The notes below the pieces were generated by a model. The model was given only the letters and a program-made list of their open reading frames with translations, was not told where the DNA came from and did not search any database. The translations under genes were made by a program, and so were the position numbers. This document shows, piece by piece, positions 21,676 to 33,539 of a stretch of 64,000 bases of DNA (position 1 is the first letter of the stretch; every line of letters begins with the position of its first letter). This stretch comes from Iris pallida (lineage: Eukaryota; Streptophyta; Magnoliopsida; Asparagales; Iridaceae): positions 1,974,692 through 2,038,691 of the forward strand of contig JANAVB010006998.1 of the NCBI GenBank assembly GCA_029216955.1. Direction: 5' to 3'.

Positions 21676-24600
21676 TGTCACGACCCACACCCACTGTGAG
21701 GGTACGAGAACGTAACAACGCCCAGCCTACGCCGCAGTGTCGGCGGTAGAACGCTGTCCTAGGTAACAACATCTAACAATATATATATATCTAAACAGTT
21801 TTATACTCCCCGAATGGGGGTGACATAGCAATAAAACTCAATCACACCTAAGGAAGAGATAGCATGATATGAAATATAACTCAAAGAAATAAATAGATAA
21901 AAAGTAGTCTAAGATAATCCCAGCAATATCCAGCAGTACAAGGTCTCAGATACAGAATGAAAGAATATATATAACTCAGAGTAAGTCTAGCTAAACATGT
22001 CTCAAGACAACATGAAAATAAGATAAGGCCTAACTAAACTAGTCTAGGCAGTGGGGTGATGTCCTCAGCTAGAGCTGTCCCATGGAAGGCATCCTCCTCG
22101 TCCTCTGTAATATTTTCAACAGGTCCAGTCAGGACAGGAGCGAGTACAGTACATCTCAACAGTTCATAGCAGGTTAGAAAATATAATCATGCAGTAAAGT
22201 AAGATATAGATACTGAAAAAATACAGTAAGTAAACAGAGAGAGAAAACTGTAATGGAAATATCTACTATAAGTAGAGAGCTAATAGTGACTAGTGAGTCA
22301 GAGTAAAATATAAACATGTGAATGGCATAGGAGGTTCATGACTACAGCTAAGAGAGTGATTCATGACTACAGCAACTTGGATAATATTCACATGTCTATT
22401 TCTACTCCCCCAACCCCAATCAATACACAAAGATCCGTTCAAGTTATGTTAAGGTTCGTGAAACTTCACATGGCTCATAAAATGAGTGATACGTGAAGGT
22501 GATTCATGGAGGCTCTGTGAACATGAAAGTACATATGTCACAGGCGGTTCGTGAATCAGAGGAAGCATAGAGATACGTGATGATTCGTGAAACGCACAAA
22601 ACACGTTGTATCCGATGCTCCCGAGGGGGATAACATCTCATGAAAAGATCCATATAGTACCAATCCGTGTGACCAACGTGACAGTATCAAGTAAAGTAAT
22701 TTAAAGCAGGAAAATAATTCTAAACAGGATATGAAATGATCAGAGAATGTACTCGCCTGGTATCTGAATAGCTGTGAAAATATACTGTCCGAGATGAGGC
22801 ACCTGACTCCTAGTTAGAGCAACACAAGTCAAGATATATATAGGGGATGATAAATGTAATCCACAATGCATCTGCATGCTGTCTAGGTCAAACTAAGCTA
22901 AAGTTGACACTTGGTCAACTCTAGTCAACCACACTAGTCAAACTAGGTCAAGCCTAAGCTAAACGAGTCTCACTAAGTCTAACCAGCCTATTCTAGCAAG
23001 CACACACCACATCTAGGCTATACAGGTCAACTGCACACCTATACTGGCATTCAAGCTATATACATAGGCTGTATCACATAGGGTACATCCCATAGGCTAT
23101 GTGCCATATAGGCCATATCACATATTCACACATATTGTATATACTGAATATTTATCTAATTTAATATAATAACACACATTCACTTATAGGTCACATATGC
23201 ATATATAGACATTATATACGTATATAGGCTATTAACATACATGTACATATAGAGAGTGCCATGTGTGTGTGTGTGTGTCATTAGGCAGAGTTGTACTTCT
23301 AGTTACATGCATGTATACATCCATACATACCTATCTTCATATATTCATTTATATATTTATAGATGCATACATACATACATATTTACATACATACACACAT
23401 AGAGATAGAGGGGGTTAACAAATGGGAGAGGGACAGTACCATGGGCTGATTAGGATAGGTTACTAGGCTGATCTATGGAGTGGTTATGGGCACACAAAGG
23501 GCTGAATTTGGGCAGTACCTAGGGCTATGTTTGGGGCTGATATGGGAGTGTAAATGGACTGTCAACAAGGGGTTTGATTGGGTTGAAATCTGGACTGAAC
23601 TGGACAGGGTTTGGGACTATGTTAGGACTGTTATCTAGGGGCATTTGTGGCTGAACTATGGGCTATAATTGGCAGGTTTTATGACAGCTAAGGTAGGGCT
23701 AAGTGTGGGCTGGACTGGATGGTTTGGGACTGCTACTAGGCTGGGTTGGAGTCTGCATATAGGACAGTGTAATGGAAGCATTCCAGTCTTCTCAGGAATT
23801 CTGAAAACCAAATCAATTAACACAAATAGTTCAACAATCCAACCCAGGTTGAAATTCTAATCTCAGTTATCTATATAATCAAATCTCATGTTTCCTGTGA
23901 AGCAGTTCATCTCATTTCATATGATTATTCATTTCGAAACTAAGTAAACTACTAAACATTGAATCAAACCACATTTAGTTACATGAACATTTAGAATCTC
24001 AGTTAACATCTTAGTTGATAATTCAAGTTAAAATCTAACTAATATCAAGTCTAAACATCTCATGAACTCAATTAAAGGGGAAAGGGAAACCAATTATTCA
24101 AACCTCAATGCAAACCCAATACAAAACTAAATCAGATTTACAACAATCATTTAAAAACCCAGGTTGGTCTCAGATTTTATATGGCTAGTCACTAGAAAAT
24201 CTCAGGATTAGTTCAGTTATTTAGAACTGTACAAAACAGTCCAATATCAAGTAACTCTCAAAATGAAATCAAAACACAACCCAAGACACCCAAAATCAAC
24301 CAATCATTGGATAACATGTAGGTATACCTATTAGGATTAAATACCATGCAATTTATAGCAGTAAATTAGTTGAAAGATTGCCCAAAACCCACTTTGAAAA
24401 ACTGGAAATAAACAGTGAAGAATACTGTTTCAGAAAATTAGGAAAATCGAGAATTGATGGACAAAAACAAACTAAAATGAAATTAAAATGGTTGGTAACA
24501 AACATATGCATTGTATACGTATCCTAGAGTGTGTCTCGTGTCCACTGAAATGTGACACGACGTGTCCACACAAGATAAACTCGAAACAGTGCACTCACAG

Positions 24601-26106
24601 ACACTGCACAGTGTACTGTCTCGTGCACAGGTGCACGCGTGTCGTGCACCGTACACGACACGAACTAGGACACGTGGTTGTGCCCACACCTAGGTTAGGT
24701 CTAGGTGCACGTGTCCATACGCCTGTATCGAGTCAAAAGTGTCGCGTGTTCGAATTATGAAGCCGTGTCAGTGGCTAAAAGTCACATTACACAGAACAGT
24801 ACAAAATCAGTGCGTGGCCGATTTCTCCCAATCTAGACCACGAAATCTCGTAAAACTTGGGGAGGGTGATGACAGAGGGTGCCCCAAGCTCCCCACGAAA
24901 TTTCGTGTCAGGGCACGCTGTGTCGTGTCCTGCAGGAGCCCCGAGTAGCAGGGGACTCGCCTGGGCCGCGTGCGCGTATCCAAAAATATGTGCACGAGTG
25001 TCATAGCGACTCGACCCGAACTCGATACCGACTCAGAACACTAAAAACATGTAAGCGACACTAAAATACAATTTTCTATTCAAAAACTTCTACAAAAACG
25101 AATCAAAATGCCCATTGGGGTATTTCATCAAACAGTTGAACAAAGACACTGATACGTGTCCAAATAGGACACGAATGGACACAAAACCTAGGTCTAGGAA
25201 TACCTATAGGACCAGGACACTTAGGGCTAGGTCTATATACAAAGAAACTAGAATTTTAATGGGTGGATTAGGATTTTACCTATGGTATTCTCCAACACAA
25301 AAACCCCTTCCAATGAGGATTCCAAAAAGCCACCAAACTCCTTCAAATTGATAGAAAACTGAGAACAACAAATTCCAATAGCAATAAAACAATAATTAGA
25401 ACCTATTGCAATTTGTTTGGATTAAAAGGAGGTAAAATAGATTTTCTAGGGATTTTTGGATATGGAGACTCACCTCTTCCAAAGCTTTGTTCTTCCTAAG
25501 AGGCTAGCCCTAATTTCTAAGAGGATACTTATAGGAAGGGATTCCCAATGGGTGTAGTGGCTGGCCAAGACTTGTTAGGGTTAGGGTTTAGCTAGTGGTG
25601 TGGGCCTATGGGCTTTTAAGGCTAAGTTATTGATTAAGGTGCAACCACAAGTCATGGCTTATGACTTAAATCCTAACTTGAGTCAAATAATCAAACCATA
25701 GGTCAACTCTAGTCTAACTAGGGTTGCATAACCTAACCAAGTCCAAACTCAACTAGGGTTAGCTCCTAGGTTGGCCTACCATGGTCATTGCTAGTCAAAG
25801 TCAACCTAGTCAACCCTCATTCAAACAATTCCTAAATAAATTCTAAAAATTCCTATAAATTCAAATAAATTATAATAAAATCGAATAACCCCCAAAATGT
25901 CTAAATACACTAATCACATGGCTAGTCTCTAGGATAGGCAGTCTCTACTGTTCACTAGCAAAACACCATAAACACAAGTCATGAATTTAAATAGTTTAAA
26001 AATAATTAAAAATCACTAAAAATCATAATATGAAATAAATATCATTAAATAATAATTATAATTATAAATTTCAAAATTACCCTCTTCTGAAAAATTGGGT
26101 GTTACA
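21676..26106 (-). repeat. 5' LTR of TR-GAG element (4.4 kb)
   Basis: Intact LTR, minus strand, from TGTAACACCC at 26106 to the conserved GGGTCGTGACA end at 21676. It is the copy of the split LTR. The (TG)n run near 23261 is shorter than in the other copy and a 12-bp deletion lies near 22096. It has no gene. Confidence 0.92.
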
Positions 26107-26523
26107 ATTGCTAAATATGAAGAGTCTTTTGCAGTTTCTAAAAAGTTAGAAATCAAGTTAGGCAAACAGGCAATACCTGTGACACAACCTAAGTTTAGTC
26201 CAAATACTAAGCATACACCTAAGAGGACTAAAACTCAAAAAGTACGAAAGAAATACAATTATCACCATGCTTTCACTTATAGGTTTTCAAAGAAACCAAA
26301 TAGGCATGTCAACACAGTTTCCACTAACACTGTTTCAAAACTCACATGCACATACTGTGATACTCATGGAAACATATCACAGTATTGTTTAGCAAGAAAA
26401 CTTATTGACAATCGCACTTTATTTTGGAGACCTAAGACTAATCAATATGGACCCTTCAGTAAATGGGTACCAAAGGATTCATCTACTTATTTTGTAGGTG
26501 GACCCTCAACCCTCTCATGCTAA
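26107..26523 (+). pseudogene. gag: copia gag (3' part)
   Basis: Continuation of the gag split at 1867, after the ATTGC duplication. The first residues (AKYEESFAVSKKLEIKLG) extend the coiled-coil part, then a basic region leads to a second zinc-knuckle-like motif, CTYCDTHGNISQYC, with Asn where the third ligand His is expected. The KWVPKDSS end is typical for the gag-protease junction. The frame closes with TAA at 26521, just before the protease in another frame. Confidence 0.8.
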
Positions 26524-27018
26524 AAGTAAGTAGATCCTCGATAGCGGATGTTCGCGGCACATGACTGGTGATGTATCTTTGTTCGCCACGCTATCGATGA
26601 AGAAAGAAGGATATGTCTCCTTTGAAAATAATCTGAGAGGTGATATCATTGGTAATGGCACTGCTGTATATCTCCTTATCCTGTAATAAAAGACGTTTGT
26701 CTAGTTATATAATTGTAACATAACCTATTAAGCATAAGTCATTTGGCTGATAATGGTTATGGTATCAACTTTGTAAAAGACATATGTACCATATATGATA
26801 TGTCATCTGGTAATCTCGTATATGAAGGGATTAGAGAAGACAATATTTATGTTTTCTTTCTGGAGAGTACTAATAGTGCAGGAAGATGACTAGTAGCTAA
26901 TCTAGATGAAAGTTGGCTATGGCATATGAGACTAGGACACGCTAATATGGACACTATCTCACGACTGAGCACTAAGAAGCTGGTAAAAGGACTCCCTTAA
27001 ATTCCATTCGAGAGAGAT
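26524..27018 (+). pseudogene. copia protease and GAG-pre-integrase
   Basis: The protease signature LDSGCSRHMTG is at about 26537-26569; Asp-Ser-Gly is the normal copia catalytic triad. The preceding codon is TAG where Trp is typical. The middle is broken by stops and small shifts. The pre-integrase zinc motif starts with LWHMRLGHAN at about 26920 and its Cys pair (CADCEKNK) opens the next feature. Confidence 0.78.
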
Positions 27019-27979
27019 ATGGTATGTGCTGACTGTGAAAAGAACAAATTACATAGGTCTACATTTAAATCCATCAATATTGTAAGTACTTCTAGACCTT
27101 TACAGTTGATACATATGGATTTATTTGGCCCTAGTAGAGTCGCTAGTCTTGGCGGTAAGCTCTACGCTTTTCTTATTGTTGATGATTTTTTTCGTTTTAC
27201 TTGGGTTTACTTTTTATCAAACAAAAGTGATGCTATTTTTGAATTTCAGTTATTTTGTAAAAAGGTATAAAACGAAAAAGGCTTCATGATTAATCGTATC
27301 CGAAGTGATCATGGCGGCAAATTCGTAAATACTGATTTTAAAAAGTTTTGTGATGATAGTAAATACTACCACGAATTTTTTGTCCTAGAACTTCTCAATA
27401 AAATGGTGTTGTTGAGCGGAAGAACCGTACTCTAAGCGAGATGGCTAGAGTCATGCTGAATCAGCATAATCTTCCTAGATATTTTTGGGCAGAAGCTGTT
27501 AGTACAGCCTGTCATGTTTTAAATAGGGTATTAATTCGACCCATCTCGAAGAAAATACCTTATGAACTTTGGTTTGGAAGGATTCCAAACATTTCTTATT
27601 TCAAAGTTTTTGGATGTCGTTATTTTATCCTGAACACCAAGGACAACTTGGATAAGTTTGACTCTAAAGCAGATGAAGGAATATTTCTCGGATATGCTGC
27701 TAAAAGTAAGGGATATAGAATTTTTAATAAAAGGTCTATGATTGTTGAAGAATCTATTAACGTTACTTTTGATGAGCTTAATAGTTACAGATTTAGCGAC
27801 AGTGATGATGAAGGTGTGCAAGCAAAAACCGATAAGAGTCCTGTGGAAGATCTGACTCATAAATTTGAATCATTGAAGTTTTTACCAGATCATCTAGAGA
27901 TACTCATTATAGGTGATATATCAAAAGGTGTAAGTACACGCTCGTCTCTTAGAGATTCTAAAATAGCAGCAAATGCAGC
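27019..27979 (+). pseudogene. copia integrase
   Basis: CADCEKNKLHR completes the zinc finger. Catalytic Asp 1 is in HMDLFGP (about 27115), Asp 2 in RSDHGGKF (about 27303), and the Glu lies near 27417 before the KNRTLSEMARVML stretch. A frameshift just before the Glu and a TAA at 27268 break it. The part from 27441 (YFWAEAVSTACHVLNR, FGCRYFILN, GIFLGYAAKSKGYRIFN) is the usual copia integrase C-terminus. Confidence 0.9.
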
Positions 27980-28870
27980 TTTCATTTCTCAAATAGAACC
28001 TAAGAGTATAGAAGATGCCTTTAATGATAAGTTTTGGATTAATGCCATGCAAGAGGAACTTAATCAATTTTAGAGAAACCAAGTTTGGGAACTCATTCCT
28101 AAACCTATTGGTTAATCGATAATTGGTACCAAATGGGTGTTCTGAAATAAACTGAGTGAAGATGGACAAGTTCTACGCAACAAAGCACGTGTAGTGGTAC
28201 AAGGTTATAATCAATAAAAAGATATTGATTATGATGAGACATATGCTCCTGTTGCTAGACTAGAAGCTATCCGCATGTTTTATACATTTGCATGTTTTAA
28301 TGATTTTAAATTATTTCAAATGGACGTAAAAAGTGCATTCTTGAACGGATTTTTAAAAGAAGAAGTTTTTGTGAAACAGCCCCCTTACTTTGAAGATTTT
28401 CAATAACCTGATCACGTCTTCAAGCTTAAAAAAGCACTATATGGACTCAAATAGGTACCTCGTGCTTGGTATGAACGCCTAAGTGCCTTCTTACTCGATA
28501 ATGGTTTTTCAAAAGGAAGAGTTGATACAACTTTGTTTATCAAATCTTTAGATGATGATATTCTTCTTGTGCAAATATACGTTGATGACATTATATTCGG
28601 TTCTACTAACGAAAAACTTTATCAAGAGTTTGCTAAGTGTATGCAAAGTGAATTTGAAATGAGTATGATGGAAGAGTTGAACTTTTTCCTAGGACTCCAG
28701 ATCAAACAATACTCAAAGGAAACATTCATCAATCAAGCCAAGTATACGAAGGACATACTGAAAAAGTACGACTTCGATAATGTAAAGCCTATCGAAACTC
28801 CAATGGCTACATCTACAAAGCTTGACACTGATGAAAGTGGCAACCTGTCGACCAGCGTAAGTATCGAGGT
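27980..28870 (+). pseudogene. copia reverse transcriptase
   Basis: RT motifs in order: IEDAFNDKFWINAMQEELNQ, a gap with four stops, ETYAPVARLEAIR, QMDVKSAFLNG, ALYGLK (then TAG for expected Gln), and catalytic QIYVDDIIFGST at about 28575. Sirevirus-like QIKQYSKETFINQAKYTK follows. The final stop at 28873 is a frameshift; RNase H continues in the next frame. Confidence 0.92.
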
Positions 28871-29527
28871 ATGATTGGTAGCTTATTATATTTAACTACT
28901 AGTCGCCCTGATATTATGTTCAGTGTTTGTATTTGTGCACGATACCAAGCAAATCCTAAGGAATCACACCTAAGTGTCGTTAAGCGTATCTTCCGATACC
29001 ATAAGGGAACTTCTACAGTCGGCTTGTGGTATCCTAAAACCAAATCCTTTGACCTGATAGGTTACTCGGATGCAAATTTTGTAGGACACAAAGTAGACCG
29101 TAAAAGTACCAGCGGTACGAGTCATTTCCTAGAAAAGGCCTTAGTCTCATGGTTTAGCAAGAAACAAAATTCTGTAGCATTATCAACTACTGCGGCTGAG
29201 TATATCACCGCAGGACGTTGTTGTGCTCAAATTTTGTGGATGAAGCAAACCCTAGAAGACTACAATCTGCACTACACTAAGATTCCCATTTATTGTGATA
29301 ATACTAGCACTATTAACTTGACTAAGAACCCTGTATGTCACTCACGCACAAAATATATTAAGATTCGTCATCACTTTTTACGTGATCACCAACAACACGG
29401 GTACATCTGCCTATATTTTATTGACACAGATCATTAACTAGCAGATATTTTAACAAAATCTCTGGCTGAAGACCGATTTAACATTATGAGGCGAGAGCTC
29501 AGCATACTTGAAATTTCAGATTCATAA
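28871..29527 (+). pseudogene. copia RNase H
   Basis: It opens with MIGSLLYLTTSRPDIMF, then the RNase H core GYSDANFVGHKVDRKSTSG, the Glu in STTAAEY and Asp in YCDNTSTI. A TAA at 29435 stands for the Gln of the usual HQLADILTK motif. The same frame runs on to TAA at 29525, which is the natural end of pol. Confidence 0.92.
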
Positions 29528-29813
29528 TATAGTATGTTTATTAAATTTATTTTTATAACTCGAAACTTTATAATTTATTTAAAGAAAATTATTTTGGGTA
29601 CAAGCCGAAAGGGTTCTTCTGTCATACAGGTATAAATAGCCTGAAGCGACACGATACACTAGTCTTCGGACTACCGCTAGCTGGAATCTAGCCCCTACAG
29701 CTAACCCAAAGTAATAGAAGTTATTAAATGAAGAAGTACAATAGTTATAAATTCAAATTTTAAATAAATATTGCATTTATGGCATTGGGAATATAAACAG
29801 TCAAACTTGGACC

Positions 29814-29897
29814 GAACTCTGCCCGAGTTTGGACCGAGTTCGGTCGGCGCTGTACTGATTCCAGAACCGAACAGCCGGCCCTAGCCCTATATAATCC
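29814..29897 (+). promoter_or_regulatory. Internal promoter before the copia accessory ORF
   Basis: cctatataatcc (29886-29897) lies 168 bp before the ATG at 30065, and the leader between is C/T-rich. Upstream is gaactctgcccgagtttgg (29814-29832) followed by gaccgagttcggtc. Almost the same string (gaactctgcccgagttcgg, 41160-41178) lies just before the TATA box of the element's own LTR (41192-41200). The resemblance suggests an LTR-like internal promoter. Confidence 0.6.
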
Positions 29898-30064
29898 TCT
29901 TATTCCTTCAACTTTTTCTCATCCTTCAAGCAAGAAAAACCCTCCTATACTCGAAAGAACTTCTCCTCCTCCTTCCATTCGAGCTTTCTCAGGAGTCTAG
30001 TGGGTCATCTTCTCCATCATCTTTGTCCTCTTCGAAGGTATTCCATATCCTTTCCTTCTCATCA

Positions 30065-31282
30065 ATGGCACCTAAGCACCAAAAGAGAAAGGTCGATTCC
30101 TCACAAGTAGGATCCTCCTCCTCTGACTATGTTCCCACTAATGTCTTTAGTCCAACTAGACCTACGGGATCTTATGATTATGAATCCGGTCTCTTTTCTG
30201 ATAAGGAATTTTTGGACCTTTGGTTTGACTCTTTTTCTGGTTATAGGATTTGTGCTGGAGCACGTGTAAATTTTACTATCTTTTCTGAATATGCTCCTGC
30301 TTTCGACCGTCTCGGCTTTCGTGATTTTTTCGAAGACGCTGAGAACATTTATGATAATGTTATCCGTATGTTTTACTGCAACATAAAAGTAAAAGATAAC
30401 AAAAAATTTTATTCTTGTGTTGCTGGGCAAGAACTAGAATTCTGTGCCACCGACATCAGTGAATACTTTCATGTTCCTGATGTAGGTGAAGCTTTAGTGG
30501 ACATTCATCACATTCAATTCCCTGATGGTGTCACTTTTGATTCCTTCAAAGAACTTTTGTGCCATCCCAAACCTGTTTCTAGAAGAGTTTACTCCAAGCA
30601 TCTCAATCAAAACTTCTATGAACTCCATAGGTTTGTATTCTCTGTTCTTCTTCCGAAGAAGGGATCCTCCGATGAGATTACCTTCCTGGAATTGTCAGCC
30701 ATGTACCACATTCACTTTGGCTTTCCATTTTTTGTTCCCAAGACTATGATGGCTTGGATGCTCAACTACAGAAAAGTAGGACACAACCTCGTCTATCCTA
30801 TGCATTTGGCTTCTATCTTTAGGAGGTTAGAAATCGATCTTCAAACCTGTCCTTACTCCTCCACTGTCATTGAGCTTAGTAGGTCTAGGTTATATCCTAC
30901 TCCTCCTCTGCCTCCTGGTACTGAGCCTGTTCCAGATGCTGACCCCGAGGCTCCTCCTGCTGCTGTTGCTTTAGCCCCTGCTCCAGGTTTTGACCCTGGC
31001 TTCTATCAATGCTTTGATGATTTTGTTGCCCTCTCTGTGCAACGACATCAAGGCTATCTTGACTCAGAGTTTCGCCATATCACCCAGGCTCAGGTGTTGT
31101 GGAACAACATTATTGATCTTCACTAGAGTCTCTCTCATGATCCCTCACATCCAGTTACCATACTTCATCACCCCAGCTTCCCTGGACCCAGGTTCGACGA
31201 TGAGATGATATTTCCTCACATCGATCCAACTGCTGCATATTTTCTACCGGATGCTCCTGGAGGTGACGACACTCCGATGTGA
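30065..31282 (+). pseudogene. Sirevirus accessory ORF ('putative plant transposon protein' type)
   Basis: ORF downstream of pol, sense strand. ATG at 30065 gives MAPKHQKRKVDSS, with a basic, possibly nuclear-targeting start. The central 200 residues (about 30170-30860) resemble the 'putative plant transposon protein' domain, known from accessory ORFs of plant LTR elements; motifs include TDISEYFHVPD, RRVYSKHLNQNFYELHR and SAMYHIHFGF. The C-terminus is Pro/Ala-rich. A TAG at 31124 (one change from Gln CAG) interrupts it, but the frame continues 51 codons to TGA at 31280. I see no signal peptide or membrane anchor, so I do not call it an envelope protein. Its function is unknown. Confidence 0.72.
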
Positions 31283-31292
31283 TGAGGACTTG

Positions 31293-31860
31293 CACAACTA
31301 AAATACAATGATTTAGCGATGGCCATATTCGTCACTAATCCGTCGCTAATTGAAATTACCGACGGATTACCGATGGCTACGGGCTGAAAAAATCCATCGG
31401 GAATAACCTCGTCGCTAAAACTAGTCTGTCGCTAGTCCGTCGCTTAGCGACTAATTAGCAACGGATTACCGTTGGCTAAATCAAAACAGTTAACGATGGC
31501 TAGCCGACGGCTTCCTGTCAACTTTGACAGTTTAAAATTTTAATATAGCAAAGTTTAGCGACGGACAATACGTCGCTAAATCGTCGCTAAATGCGGATCA
31601 GAGGATTTCTGATACGCAACATCCGTCGCTAATCCGTTGCTCATCCGTAGCTAACCTCGTCGGATTAGTGGCGGAGTCGCGACGAATATTCCGTCGATAG
31701 GCTCCTGGATATCTTTCATAATTCCAGGACCTTGGCGACAGATAACCGATCGGGTTTTAGTCGCCCATCCGTCGCTAACTGGGAATCCCCCAGTTAACGA
31801 CGGATAGTCCATCAGAAAGTGGTCGCCAGTCCGTCGGTAGCTGGGAATTTTTTGAAAAAA
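31293..31860. repeat. Left CACTA terminus and subterminal repeats
   Basis: Inverted repeat at 31293-31308, then about fifteen versions of ttagcgacgga/tccgtcgctaa in both orientations up to about 31845. In En/Spm elements such motifs bind the transposase. Confidence 0.85.
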
Positions 31861-31862
31861 AT

Positions 31863-32160
31863 AGCATAAAACTGGCATTCCCAATATACACAATTCTAAT
31901 ATACAAAACACATAAATAATCCCAAGCAATTCCAATATACACAATTCCAATATACACAATTCAAATATACGAAACATAAATATTCAATAAAACAAATATC
32001 CCAAGCACAAATATACAAAATACACAAATATTCCAATATACAAAACACACAAACAATTCCAACACACAAATATCCCAAGCATTCAAATCGTTCACACAAA
32101 ACACACAAATATTCAATATTTAAACACAAATATTCAATATTCAATAAAAAGAAAAATCGA
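31863..32160. repeat. A/C-rich diverged tandem repeats
   Basis: Repeated units of about 15-18 bp of the form caattccaatatacacaa, drifting to cacaaatattcaatattc. No coding sense. Confidence 0.8.
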
Positions 32161-32200
32161 CTTTGCCCTCAGCAAAGATCGCAAGTCAGACGATGAATCC

Positions 32201-32566
32201 TCACAGCCAGGGATCACAGTTGCGTTGAGGCATGTACCATTCTCTCAGCCACTTTGCATACGAAGGCTCAATCTGGTTGAGGTCTTCTGTAGGGACAGGA
32301 GGGTCAGTCCCGATGCTACTACTCTCTGACGGTGGCTCCTCTTTAACTTCAACCTTGGGAGCAATCTCTTCCCTGGTGGTCATCGGATCTTCCTTGACCT
32401 CGACCTTTGGTAACACCTCCTCCTTAACAGTCACCGGCTCTTGTTTGACGATGGAGACTTCCTCCGGATCGACCTCCAAGGGTTCCTTGCCTCGGCCCCT
32501 TCCTTGTCTAGCAGCACCACCTCGTGGAGTCTTGGGAGCCATCTCTCTGACAACAGAAATTTTCAT
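32201..32566 (-). CDS. Small charged ORF inside the CACTA element
   Basis: 121 residues if read from 32566; the internal Met at 32539 (MAPKTPRGGAARQGRGRGK) is an equal choice. A basic Gly/Arg start is followed by an acidic Val-Lys-Glu repeat region (VKQEPVTVKEEVLP, VEVKEDPM, VEVKEEPP). These contain four copies of the hydrophobic-Lys-X-Glu/Asp pattern that SUMO ligases recognise. No known domain. The start resembles the first antisense ORF of Tat A (45368, MAPKAPRG). It may be a captured accessory gene. No promoter seen. Confidence 0.4.
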   Translation of the reverse strand: MKISVVREMAPKTPRGGAARQGRGRGKEPLEVDPEEVSIVKQEPVTVKEEVLPKVEVKEDPMTTREEIAPKVEVKEEPPSESSSIGTDPPVPTEDLNQIEPSYAKWLREWYMPQRNCDPWL

Positions 32567-33004
32567 ATAGGGTAGAGAAATTTACTCAAATTAAAAAAAA
32601 AAGTAAGAAGTTTATTGATAATGTAATCGGAGTAATGAAACGACATTGGAGATGGTGTGTCGTAGTGGTCGGACGGGAGGGGGGTGACGCGCCACCACCC
32701 ATGGCGCGCGAGGGGGACGCCTACAAATAACAGGGACACTGACGCACAAATACCGCTCGAGTGAACCAAAGGCATGCAGCCACTTCCCTCCCTCCATTTC
32801 CCCTCTCCCTCTCTCATGCTATCAACGTCACAACTTTTCCAGTGCTGCTCCCTCTAATGATGATGAATGCAAAAATCAAAGACCCTTCTCTCATTTCTCA
32901 CTCTTCACACTTCTTACAACAGGAAGGATCAATGCTTTCTAGTTCTCTTCCATCCATCCATTCCTCCGTTCTGATCAAGCTTCTTCCTTCTTCTCTCCTC
33001 CACC
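32567..33004. other. Spacer before the captured gene fragment
   Basis: No gene seen. The right part (32760-33000) is C/T-rich, like a plant 5' leader running into the ATG at 33005, and probably came with the captured fragment. Confidence 0.4.
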
Positions 33005-33430
33005 ATGGCTCTGGACCCATCTGGTCCTCCCTACTTCCCTTCTTCTTGTTTGACTCTCTCAGCCACATATGATATCCAGCTCAAGTGTAGAGTCGGGGGA
33101 TAAGAAGTGGGCAGGAAGAGGAGGGGGAAGCAGCATAGCCAGCGACATGACCTGGAGGAAGTACAGAGGTTTTGCTGGAGGTGCTGGCGATTTTTCCAGG
33201 ATGGTATTGAGGAGCAAGTGTATAGTCAGCCGAAGGAGCCACAGCTTCCTTCCGCTTCCTCCTTACGAGGACTTCCAGTTCAAAGAACAAGACGAAGGCT
33301 GCTGGAAGACCACAGCCATGATAAGAAACATCCCAAATAAAATTAAGATGAAATTCATATATGAAAGTTCCACCACCCATGGTGCGCGCTGGAGGGTGTG
33401 TTTGGGGGTTGGTGGGGCTCACAGAGAAGA
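33005..33430 (+). pseudogene. Captured fragment of a Mei2-like RRM gene
   Basis: Two pieces in different frames. From ATG 33005: MALDPSGPPYFPSS, resembling N-termini of plant Mei2-like proteins that carry only the C-terminal RRM. From 33306: KTTAMIRNIPNK, close to the (R/K)TTVMIRNIPNK signature that opens the Mei2-like RRM. The sequence between keeps Arg/Ser-rich and LPPYEDFQF segments. After the signature the RRM is lost (IKMKFIYE then repeat-like sequence). Mei2-like proteins bind RNA in meiosis and shoot development. CACTA elements often pick up such exon fragments. There is no intact product. Confidence 0.55.
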
Positions 33431-33539
33431 CATCAGGAGGGGGGTAAAAATCTGTATCACAAGACTAACAGAATTACTATGTAATCATGTACTCACCAAT
33501 AACCGGATGTAATTGGAGTCGTTGGGCCTATCGTAAAGT

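Larger units (their letters stand above)
1868..26106 (-). mobile_element. Non-autonomous Ty3/gypsy element with gag only (TR-GAG type)
   Basis: The outer ends are TG...CA and are flanked by a perfect 5-bp duplication, ATTGC, at 1863-1867 and 26107-26111. On the minus strand it reads 5' LTR 21676-26106, primer site 21649-21666, leader, gag-like ORF 20077-20769, polypurine tract, then a 3' LTR at 15436-19793 plus 1868-1959 that was split by a Tekay element. The interior is only 1.88 kb and has no protease, RT or integrase, so movement would need enzymes in trans. Primer site, leader and LTR 3' half match the autonomous Tekay element nested inside it, the obvious helper candidate. LTR copies are about 97% identical in the stretch I compared by eye. 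Confidence 0.88.

Noticed and set aside
30065..31282. Envelope gene for the copia accessory ORF
   Set aside because: No signal peptide, membrane segment or cleavage site is visible; the start is basic and nuclear-like.
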